Source: DATKLX01 sp035542155
Lineage (GTDB): Bacteria > Chloroflexota > Anaerolineae > Anaerolineales > Anaerolineaceae
Assembly (NCBI GenBank): GCA_035542155.1
Contig: DATKLX010000067.1
Coordinates: 1-21,298, forward strand
Direction of reading: 5' to 3'
DNA: 21,298 nucleotides
A program made the position numbers and the translations under genes. Numbering within the stretch: position 1 is the stretch's first letter; each line of letters opens with the position of its first letter. A model generated the notes under the pieces. That model did not search any database, was not told where the DNA came from, and saw only the letters and a list, made by a program, of their open reading frames with translations. Below are positions 1 through 6,246 of the stretch, in pieces.

Positions 1-26
1 CCCCCCCCCCCCCCCCCCCCCCCCCC
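1..26. repeat. Poly-C homopolymer at the window edge
   Basis: The first 26 bases are all C, followed by five A. Nothing biological in the neighbourhood explains it. A pure homopolymer at the very end of a sequence is most likely an assembly or sequencing artefact at a contig end, for example poly-G reads from two-colour chemistry. A real homopolymer tract cannot be excluded. Confidence 0.9.
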
Positions 27-242
27 AAAAACCTCAAAATCGCATCTCCTCCGAATATTCGAATAGGTTCTTATTCAATTGGACGGCTGCGATGGGGGGT
101 ATGTTGGCGGATGTTGAGAAAATATTTCCCTGGAACCGAAATTCAGTAACAATTGGAATCCCACTCAACTATTACTATACCACGCGCCGGGACCGCATTC
201 AATCACTTTCATAGTAGAATGTCCTTACCTCATGAGCATTCG

Positions 243-791
243 ATGATGGAACCGGCCCTGATCCCCCAAGTGATCCACACTCGCGACCTGGACGCCGCTA
301 CCCGGGAGGAGATCGTCCGCCTGTGCACGGAGGCTTTCCACAGCGACGCCAGCTTCCTCTTCCACCACCTGCCCGAGGACAGCCTGCACGTGTTGGGCTT
401 CCTCGGCGGGGAGCTGGTCTCTCACGCCGTGCGCACCACGCGCTGGGCCCAGATCGGACGGGGGCCGCTCCTGAAAACGGCCTACATCGACGCGGTCGCC
501 ACGCTGGAGAGATACCAGGGGCAGGGTTTCGGTTCAAAGGTGATGGGCTGGATCGCGGAAGAGATTTCCAGCGAGGACTACCAGATCTGTGCGCTCGAAA
601 CCGACCGCCCCGGCTTCTACACCCGCCTGGGCTGGGAGGTCTGGCCGGGACCGCTGGGCGGGCGCAGGGACCGCGCGGTGATCCCCACGCCTGAGGCGCA
701 GGGCCACGTTCTCATCCTGCGCACGCCTTATTCTCCGCGGATCGATCTCAACAACTGGATGACCATCGAGGAGCAGGGGCGTTTCTGGTAG
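243..791 (+). CDS. GNAT acetyltransferase, AAC(2')-I-like
   Basis: This 182-residue protein should transfer an acetyl group from acetyl-CoA to an amine. The acetyl-CoA-binding motif A is visible as Q92-G-Q-G-F-G97 after the strand YIDAVAT (81-87). From memory of the family, the whole chain lines up with aminoglycoside 2'-N-acetyltransferases: the HTRDLDxxTR start near residue 12, the Y-(T/A)-R-x-GW segment around 126-131, the PTP...G.V.IL segment near 148-159, and a C-terminal Trp as last residue (W182). The usual length is about 181. I chose ATG 243 because it gives the family length; ATG 219 and TTG 153 are possible in-frame alternatives, and none has a clear Shine-Dalgarno sequence. Several positions that contact the drug in AAC(2')-Ic appear changed (Asp instead of Glu near 83, Arg near 180), so the substrate may not be an aminoglycoside. 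The gene is monocistronic and convergent with the next. Confidence 0.85.
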   Translation: MMEPALIPQVIHTRDLDAATREEIVRLCTEAFHSDASFLFHHLPEDSLHVLGFLGGELVSHAVRTTRWAQIGRGPLLKTAYIDAVATLERYQGQGFGSKVMGWIAEEISSEDYQICALETDRPGFYTRLGWEVWPGPLGGRRDRAVIPTPEAQGHVLILRTPYSPRIDLNNWMTIEEQGRFW

Positions 792-813
792 AACCCCGGG
801 GAAATCCCTCAAA

Positions 814-2646
814 TTACCGCATGAGCGTTTTCTGTCTACCTCCAAAGGGGCAATTTCCTCCAACATAACAACTGTTCCCCAGAGTACCCGGCGGAGAATA
901 GGAGACCAACAATGACGGCGGCAGGGAACCTTCACGGCTGGTCAGGCTGACGTCCCCGGCTCCAGAGGATGGGTATACCGCCAGGCCATCATTGTGCGAT
1001 GGCGAATCCAGCCAGGCCTGTACCACGCTCGGATCGATGTACCCGGCCCGGACGCAGGCGCCTCCTGTCGGCGAAAACCCTCCGATAGCGGTGGAATCGA
1101 TAGTGGGTTGAGTATTCCAGGTTACCGATTCATTCCAGGGGCTGGTCACACGCCGGAACTCGACCGGGAAATGAGCCCCGGTTTCGTCGTTGATATAAAG
1201 AATGACACTGTTAATCTTGCTCCCTGCCGGGATCGAGCTGAGATCGAATTGGATCAACGTCCAATGACCGGCACCTTTGTACGGACTGATGTGAAGCTGG
1301 GGATCCTTCCCGTTTGAGCTGTCCGGCCTGGTCCGGTCCACCCAGCTATCCTGGGATGGCAGGATTCCACCGCTCGGGTAGGGATTGCAGGACGCCAGAG
1401 TGGCAGTCGGCGTTAAAGCGACTGTCGGCGATGAGGTTGCTGACGGCGTGCTGGTTGCCGTGGGTATTGGGGTTCGGGACGCTGCGGGAGTTGGCGTCGG
1501 TGTGGAGGTAGGCACGCTGGTTGATGTCGCTGTGGGTGTTGGAGTCGGGGTGGCTGTGAAAGTAGCGGTGGCTGTTGCGGTGGAAGTGCTGGTGGGAGTG
1601 GGGCTGCTCGTCCTGGTCGGGGTTGGACTCGGCGTTGCCGTAGGGACCTGGGTAGGTGTTACCGTAGGAGTCGACGTGAATGATGGAGTGTACGTTAATG
1701 CGAAACAGGTCAGGCTGAACGAGACCGGGTCGAAGAACTGGTGGTTGGGCGCGTCGATGTACACTTTATCCCAGCCGGTGATCACATCGCCAGCCGTTCC
1801 GATGATCCAGGTATCCGACACCGACTGGGCGCCCGCGGCAGTGTAGGTCAGGGTCTGTTCTGGGGTCGTCGAGCCGTCGCTGCGCTCCCAGAAATAGGTG
1901 ACCGTGCCCGCGCCGTTGGTGAAAATATTCGCGCTGAAGGTGAACGTCGTCGGGCAAAGCCCGATGTAGCTGGATGGGTTCACCGATGGTTCCACTTCGG
2001 TTACAGCAAAGGACGCATTGCTGTTGACCACGATCCGCACCCAGATGGGCTGGCTGGCGTTCGCGCCCACACCAAACAGGTTCCCGTTGGCGTCGCGCAG
2101 CATCCATTCGCCCTGGTACGTTCCGGCGCTGTCCGGAGCGGTGAGGTCGACGCTGAGATCGATCGTGTCGCCGGGGTTGACATTGTAGGGCAGAGAGACC
2201 ATAGTTGGCCCACTCATCAGGTCGCCGGTGTAAAAGACCAGTGCATAGCTGGTCGTCCAGGAACAGGAGCCGATATTCTGCAATCTCCAGATTTTGGTAA
2301 ATGAATCCCCCGGGGGGAAGGTGCTGCTATCGGGGACGGTCACGTCCCGGACAAAGCTGGCCTGATTACAGGGAAGTGGAGTGAGGGTTAGCGGTCCTAT
2401 AGAGGTGCTGGTAGAGGTGCTGGTGGAGGTGGGACTGCCCGTCTCGGTCATCGTTTGGGTCAGCGAGGGAGCAGCGGGTGTGAAGGTCGCCGTGCGAGTA
2501 GGGGGAAGGAGTGATCCTCCATTCAAAAGGCAGCCTGTCAACAGGAAAGGGATCAAAAAGAATCCGGCTGCCAGGCTGACCCCGCGCCGGCCCAGGCGGC
2601 TTCCGAAAAACTGCTTAAGAAAACGATCGATCATCTGGAAATTCAT
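814..2646 (-). CDS. Secreted lipoprotein with NBR1-type Ig domain, Thr/Pro linker and DNRLRE-like domain
   Basis: This 610-residue exported protein is probably displayed at the cell surface. It begins with a basic segment, a hydrophobic stretch (24-37) and a lipobox L36-T-G-C39, so Cys39 should be lipidated. A Thr/Ser-rich spacer (50-90) leads to an NBR1-like Ig domain (about 93-207; note W120-R-L-x-N-x-G-x-C-x-W). A second Ig-like domain follows (about 211-315, with TFSANI, GTVTYFWERSDG and a closing SLTC). Next come a linker of about 100 residues made almost only of Thr, Pro, Ser and Ala (316-418) and a DNRLRE-like beta domain (about 425-585: QFDLSSIPAG, WNESVTWNTQP). The last 20 residues contain two Cys and no recognisable domain. 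ATG 2646 has AAAGG just upstream. The role is unknown; binding to a surface or polysaccharide is plausible from the domain types but is inference. No partner gene is adjacent. Confidence 0.9.
   Translation of the reverse strand: MNFQMIDRFLKQFFGSRLGRRGVSLAAGFFLIPFLLTGCLLNGGSLLPPTRTATFTPAAPSLTQTMTETGSPTSTSTSTSTSIGPLTLTPLPCNQASFVRDVTVPDSSTFPPGDSFTKIWRLQNIGSCSWTTSYALVFYTGDLMSGPTMVSLPYNVNPGDTIDLSVDLTAPDSAGTYQGEWMLRDANGNLFGVGANASQPIWVRIVVNSNASFAVTEVEPSVNPSSYIGLCPTTFTFSANIFTNGAGTVTYFWERSDGSTTPEQTLTYTAAGAQSVSDTWIIGTAGDVITGWDKVYIDAPNHQFFDPVSFSLTCFALTYTPSFTSTPTVTPTQVPTATPSPTPTRTSSPTPTSTSTATATATFTATPTPTPTATSTSVPTSTPTPTPAASRTPIPTATSTPSATSSPTVALTPTATLASCNPYPSGGILPSQDSWVDRTRPDSSNGKDPQLHISPYKGAGHWTLIQFDLSSIPAGSKINSVILYINDETGAHFPVEFRRVTSPWNESVTWNTQPTIDSTAIGGFSPTGGACVRAGYIDPSVVQAWLDSPSHNDGLAVYPSSGAGDVSLTSREGSLPPSLLVSYSPPGTLGNSCYVGGNCPFGGRQKTLMR
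1393..1701 (-). repeat. Low-complexity Thr/Pro/Ser/Ala-coding tract
   Basis: This degenerate minisatellite inside the lipoprotein gene encodes about 100 residues of TPT, TAT and TST units. On the plus strand it reads as irregular GTNGGNGTN-type repeats. It explains a long antisense Val/Gly-rich open frame, which is not a gene. Such tracts can change length by slippage and are often misassembled. Confidence 0.85.
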
Positions 2647-2716
2647 GGGAACCTTTCACTTCCTTTTATCCGGCCTGCCCTTAACACTATTAATCGTTCA
2701 GCAACACCTTGCTCCT

Positions 2717-2722
2717 ATTATA
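2717..2722 (-). promoter_or_regulatory. Candidate -10 box for the lipoprotein gene
   Basis: On the minus strand this reads TATAAT exactly, about 70 nt upstream of ATG 2646, giving a leader of roughly 64 nt. No good -35 box stands at 16-18 bp, so the call rests on the -10 match and its position. Confidence 0.35.
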
Positions 2723-2805
2723 GATAGGTTACCACTTCAAGGAGAGGCTGAGATGATTCCAAAGTTGTATAAAAGTGCCAATTCTGAGGAGGAAGGATTG
2801 TATAC

Positions 2806-2904
2806 AGCGACCAGCGCGAGGCCGCGGCCGGCGCTTACGAGCGTGCCCTGGCCCTGTGCGCGAACCCCGCCGAGCGCGCCTGCCTCCAGTTTCTTCTGGA
2901 GTAG
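2806..2904 (+). pseudogene. 3' remnant of an ECF sigma-factor gene (DUF6596-type C-terminus)
   Basis: A G+C-rich island in an otherwise A+T-rich gap encodes, in one frame ending at TAG 2902-2904, about 30 residues that include AYERALALCANPAERACL and end in FLLE. From memory this is the signature of the extreme C-terminus of large ECF sigma factors with a DUF6596-type tail, usually written Y..AL.L..N.AER..L. Going upstream, the match fades at about 2806 and the frame hits TGA at 2785, with no start codon. What remains appears to be the last 7-8% of a gene, followed by its own terminator (2930-2958). A TPR-like fragment is the alternative reading. It is not expected to make a product. Confidence 0.6.
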
Positions 2905-2929
2905 CAGTATAATCATCCCTGAATTTGTC

Positions 2930-2958
2930 AATCCGTCATTTTTGACGGATTTTATTTT
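2930..2958 (+). terminator. Rho-independent terminator of the deleted gene
   Basis: The 9-bp stem AATCCGTCA/TGACGGATT has a TTTT loop and is followed by TTATTTTG. It is oriented for the plus strand and lies 25 bp after the stop of the sigma-factor remnant. No intact plus-strand gene precedes it. Confidence 0.75.
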
Positions 2959-3121
2959 GCAGTCATTTGTGTTATTCTCATGATAGATGGTCTTTTCTGC
3001 CAACCTTGAAAAATTTCTTCCAAAGGCGATCAGTCTATTCGTTTCCATTCGTTTTTCGCTGGAACGAATGTCTCTCGATTTTTCAGGATTACACCTTCGA
3101 TCCAGAGGAAAAGCAGCTAAC

Positions 3122-3149
3122 TTGACTCACTGATCAGCAATTTCAAAAT
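3122..3149 (+). promoter_or_regulatory. Candidate promoter of the DNA methyltransferase gene
   Basis: TTGACT (3122-3127) and CAAAAT (3144-3149) are separated by 16 bp. The -35 matches 5 of 6 and the -10 matches 4 of 6 positions. Transcription would begin near 3156, leaving a leader of about 28 nt without a Shine-Dalgarno sequence. Confidence 0.35.
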
Positions 3150-3183
3150 CAGCAAACCTTTCTTTTTCGTCTTCAATAACTCT

Positions 3184-4050
3184 ATGCCCCACTGCATCTA
3201 CTCCGGCGACAATCTGCCCATCCTCCAATCCCTCCCCTCGGAGAGCGTGGATCTGATCTACATCGACCCGCCCTTCAACACGGGCAAGATTCAGCGGCGG
3301 ACGCAGATCCAGACCCTGCACGCCGGCGAGGGCGGGGATCGCACCGGCTTCGGCGGTCGGCGCTACCGCACCCTTCAGCTCGGGCGCAAAGCCTACGCCG
3401 ACGCCTTCGACGACTACCTCGCCTTCCTCGAGCCGCGCCTGGTCGAGGGGCGCCGCCTGCTCAAGCCGCACGGCTCGCTCTACTTCCACATCGATTACCG
3501 CGAAGTCCATTATTGCAAGGTCCTCCTCGACCAGATCTTCGGGCGGGATTCCTTCATCAACGAAATTATCTGGGCGTACGACTACGGCGCGCGGACCAAG
3601 AAGAAATGGCCGCCCAAGCACGATAACATCCTCTGGTACGCCAAAGACCCGGCCTGCTACACCTTCAACCTGGACGCCGTCGAGCGCATCCCCTACATGG
3701 CCCCCGGGTTGGTCGGCCCGGAGAAGGCCGCCCGCGGCAAAACCCCCACCGATACCTGGTGGGCGACGATCGTCCCGACCAACGGCCGCGAGAAGACCGG
3801 CTATCCTACCCAGAAGCCCCTCTCCGTGCTGCGCCGCATCATCCAGGCTTCCTCCAACCCCGGCGACGCGATCCTCGATTTCTTCGCTGGCTCCGGCACC
3901 ACTGGCGCAGCCGTGCTGGAAGCCGGCGGGGGGCGCAGCTTTATCCTCATCGACAGCAATCCCACCGCCATCGAGGTCATGGCCGCTCGTTTCGCCGGCG
4001 TCCCCGGAATCGAGTGGCGCGGCGCGCGGGGGGAGAACAGCCCGCAGTAA
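3184..4050 (+). CDS. Orphan beta-class DNA (adenine-type) methyltransferase
   Basis: This 288-residue enzyme should methylate a base in a specific DNA sequence using S-adenosylmethionine. The catalytic motif IV is D28-P-P-F31. Motif X (Y207-P-T-Q-K-P212) and the SAM-binding motif I (D232-F-F-A-G-S-G-T-T-G241) follow near the C-terminus, so the order IV-X-I makes it a beta-class enzyme. The section between, with HIDYREVHY (102-110) and the Trp/Lys-rich stretch near 138-152, is the likely target-recognition part. DPPF fits N6-adenine methylation best, though N4-cytosine cannot be excluded. No restriction endonuclease, specificity subunit or Vsr-type gene lies nearby, so it is an orphan with a probable regulatory or repair-marking role. 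ATG 3184 lacks a clear ribosome-binding site. The target sequence cannot be read from the gene. Confidence 0.93.
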   Translation: MPHCIYSGDNLPILQSLPSESVDLIYIDPPFNTGKIQRRTQIQTLHAGEGGDRTGFGGRRYRTLQLGRKAYADAFDDYLAFLEPRLVEGRRLLKPHGSLYFHIDYREVHYCKVLLDQIFGRDSFINEIIWAYDYGARTKKKWPPKHDNILWYAKDPACYTFNLDAVERIPYMAPGLVGPEKAARGKTPTDTWWATIVPTNGREKTGYPTQKPLSVLRRIIQASSNPGDAILDFFAGSGTTGAAVLEAGGGRSFILIDSNPTAIEVMAARFAGVPGIEWRGARGENSPQ

Positions 4051-4146
4051 AACCAGGGCGGTGTCGGCTTAAAAAAGGAATTGTTCCATCAGTGCGTGAT
4101 CAGGCAGTGCAGAGCAGATCTTGAAGGCAGAGAGGGAGGAAAGAAA

Positions 4147-5034
4147 ATGGCTGATAGCCGGATCAATCAGCGGACGCTCTTGCTCGATGGGCGGAGGATG
4201 GGCTTTGCCGAATTTGGGGATCCTATGGGGAGGCCCGTCTTCGTTTTGCCGGACCTGCCCGGCTCGCGTTTTTTTGGCAGGCATCTGGAACTGGCGGCGC
4301 TGAAATGGCGCGTCCGGATTCTCTGCGTGGATTACCCGGGGATTGGTTTGTCCGATTCCTGCCCGGGATACCGCCTGCTGGATTGGGTGGACAATCTCCA
4401 ATCCCTGGCGGAATCACTTTCGCTTCCGCGCTTCGCTGTGATCGGTATCTCAGGTGGAGCGCCTTTCGCGCTGGCTTGCGCCACGAAGATCCCGGAGCGG
4501 ATGACCCGCGCGGTGGTCCTGAACGGGTTGGGCCCTTACTCGATCGCAGAAACGAACCCCTGGTGGGACGCGCAGGCCGAAGCGGATTTCCGCCTCGCCC
4601 GCGAAGATCCGGCTCAGTTCCGGCGTAACTGGGCGGAACTGTTCAGGCTCGGCCTGGAAGATCTGCTCGACGCGATCATCGCTCAACTCCCTCCGGTGGA
4701 CCGCCAGGCGCTGGCCAACCCGGTGGTGGTCGAAGTGATCCGCGATGACCTACGCGAAGCATTCCACCAGGGGGCTGGGGGCGCGGTGGAACAGGCGGCG
4801 GCGATCTGGGGGGAATGGGGCTTCAACCTGCGCGAGATACATCTGCCGGTTTCGGTATTCCACGGCGGCGAGGACCGCAACGTACCCCCCGATGCGGGGG
4901 CGTACATCGCCAGTATGATCCCCGGTTCCCACGCGCGGTTCTATCCCGAGGACGGGCATCTCTCCCTGTTTATCAACCACCCGGATGACATCATGCGTGA
5001 GCTGATCACTGCTTCGGGGTCGTTGAGGTTATAA
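4147..5034 (+). CDS. Alpha/beta-fold hydrolase
   Basis: This 295-residue cytoplasmic hydrolase has the standard catalytic triad. The nucleophile is Ser102 in the elbow G100-I-S-G-G104, the acid is Asp243 (GGEDRNVPP) and the base is His271 (EDGH271). An oxyanion-hole-like segment LPDLPGSR (34-41) replaces the more common HG motif. There is no signal peptide. The strong ribosome-binding site GGAGGA (4135-4140) with 6-nt spacing decides the ATG at 4147; an upstream TTG at 4081 is in frame but unsupported. Residues between about 135 and 225 form a helical cap with several Trp. The substrate is unknown: the fold covers esterases, epoxide hydrolases, haloalkane dehalogenases and proline iminopeptidase-like enzymes. 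The gene lies 96 bp after the methyltransferase on the same strand and may be co-transcribed, but nothing links their functions. Confidence 0.9.
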   Translation: MADSRINQRTLLLDGRRMGFAEFGDPMGRPVFVLPDLPGSRFFGRHLELAALKWRVRILCVDYPGIGLSDSCPGYRLLDWVDNLQSLAESLSLPRFAVIGISGGAPFALACATKIPERMTRAVVLNGLGPYSIAETNPWWDAQAEADFRLAREDPAQFRRNWAELFRLGLEDLLDAIIAQLPPVDRQALANPVVVEVIRDDLREAFHQGAGGAVEQAAAIWGEWGFNLREIHLPVSVFHGGEDRNVPPDAGAYIASMIPGSHARFYPEDGHLSLFINHPDDIMRELITASGSLRL

Positions 5035-5049
5035 AAAACACAAAAAATC

Positions 5050-5071
5050 GAGAGCCGAGAACCGAGATCCG
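5050..5071. repeat. Three GAGANCC heptamers
   Basis: GAGAGCC, GAGAACC and GAGATCC stand head to tail in the gap between the hydrolase and lipA. The same GAGAACC unit builds the long terminator stem at 9074-9116. The rest of this 150-bp gap shows no convincing terminator for either convergent gene. Confidence 0.6.
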
Positions 5072-5184
5072 TTCCCATATCAATTGGTTACTCAGGTTCC
5101 AGGCGGTTTTTCACTTTCCTTCTACGCGTCTTCCTGACCCCCTGGATTGTCCCGTGCAGGACAGGCTGCTCTCCGCTCTCTTTT

Positions 5185-6117
5185 TCATCCGTACAATTTG
5201 CGATGCACCGCACTCAGCGCTCTCACCTGCTCGGCGGCGTGGTAGGAGGAGCGGACTAACGGGCCGCTTTCCACCCACTGGAAGCCGATCCCCAGGCCGA
5301 ATTCCTTCAGCTCGGTGAATTCTTCGGGGGTGTAGTAGCGCTCAATCGGCAGGTGCTTGCGGCTGGGCTGCAGGTACTGCCCGATGGTGAGGATATCCAC
5401 CCCCCAGGAGCGCAGGTCGCGCATCGCGTCCTTGATTTCGTCCATGGTCTCCCCCAGGCCGACCATGATCCCCGACTTGGTCAGCACGTCGGGCTCCAGG
5501 CGCCTGGCATTCGAAAGGGTCGCCATGGCCCATTCGTAACGGTCCTGCGGCTGCACGGTCTTGAACAGTCGCGGCACTGTCTCCACGTTGTGGTTGAGGA
5601 TTTCGGGGCGAGCGCGCATCACGATCTGCAGCGCCTCGACGCTGCCCTTGAAATCCGGGATGAGCACTTCGATCGAGCAGCCGGGTTGCAGCTCGCGGAT
5701 GCGGCGGATGACCATGGCGAAGATCGGCGCGCCGCCATCCTTACGCTCGTCCCGGTTGACGCTGGTGATCACCGCGTGGCGCAGGTCCATGGCTTTGACC
5801 GCCTGAGCCACCCGTTCGGGCTCGAGCCAGTCCATCGCGTTGGGCATGCCGTGCTTGATGTCGCAGAAACCGCAGGTGCGCGTGCAGATATCGCCCATCA
5901 TCAAGAAAGTGGCGGTTCCACTGCCCCAGCATTCGCCCATGTTCGGGCAACCGGCTTCCTCACAGACGGTATGCAGGGCCTTTTTACGCATCAACCCCTG
6001 CAGCCACTCGTAGGTGTCGCCGGATGGAGCGCGCACGCGGATCCAGCTCGGCCGCCGGATTGGGGTAGTGTCGATCAAATCGGTATTTACTCGATCTCTG
6101 GTCGGATTACTCGCCAT
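5185..6117 (-). CDS. lipA: Lipoyl synthase
   Basis: This 310-residue radical-SAM enzyme inserts two sulfur atoms into protein-bound octanoyl groups to make lipoate for pyruvate and 2-oxoglutarate dehydrogenases and the glycine cleavage H protein. Both iron-sulfur sites are present: the auxiliary cluster cysteines C52, C57 and C63 (CEEAGCPNMGEC) and the radical-SAM cysteines C78, C82 and C85 (CTRTCGFC). The RSSY motif (289-292), whose serine completes the auxiliary cluster, is intact. Length and motifs are normal. ATG 6117 is preceded by AGGAG (5-nt spacing) and a TATAAT box. The octanoyltransferase gene lipB, often adjacent, is not in this window. The gene is divergent from ppc. Confidence 0.97.
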   Translation of the reverse strand: MASNPTRDRVNTDLIDTTPIRRPSWIRVRAPSGDTYEWLQGLMRKKALHTVCEEAGCPNMGECWGSGTATFLMMGDICTRTCGFCDIKHGMPNAMDWLEPERVAQAVKAMDLRHAVITSVNRDERKDGGAPIFAMVIRRIRELQPGCSIEVLIPDFKGSVEALQIVMRARPEILNHNVETVPRLFKTVQPQDRYEWAMATLSNARRLEPDVLTKSGIMVGLGETMDEIKDAMRDLRSWGVDILTIGQYLQPSRKHLPIERYYTPEEFTELKEFGLGIGFQWVESGPLVRSSYHAAEQVRALSAVHRKLYG

Positions 6118-6134
6118 TTTATCTCCTGTAGTGT

Positions 6135-6140
6135 ATTATA
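6135..6140 (-). promoter_or_regulatory. Candidate -10 box of lipA
   Basis: The minus strand reads TATAAT exactly. Transcription would begin near 6128, leaving a leader of only about 11 nt that is just long enough to hold AGGAG. No -35 match is seen at the right distance. Confidence 0.4.
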
Positions 6141-6246
6141 CCTGTTTAGGAAAGAGATTCGAGAACAAAGCATGGAGAACAGTTACCTGGTCAATTCGTT
6201 TTTTTCTCAAGGCTCTCCGTGTGCTCTGTGGTGAATCATTACAACA

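Noticed and set aside
1393..1701. CRISPR-like or tandem repeat array
   Set aside because: The repeats are short, irregular, in frame with the lipoprotein gene and have no unique spacers.
1385..1846. A 153-codon plus-strand frame rich in Val and Gly
   Set aside because: It is the antisense of the Thr/Pro linker of the lipoprotein; GTN/GGN repeats on the opposite strand automatically give Val/Gly without stops.
2753..2983. A 76-codon frame starting ATG after AAGGAG in the lipoprotein/methyltransferase gap
   Set aside because: The start looks good, but the product is out of frame with the sigma-factor remnant, runs through the terminator stem and has no sensible composition.
5353..6234. A 293-codon plus-strand frame opposite lipA
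   Set aside because: The sense strand encodes lipoyl synthase with every motif intact. The antisense product is rich in Ala, His, Asp and Arg with no domain, typical of a G+C-rich shadow.
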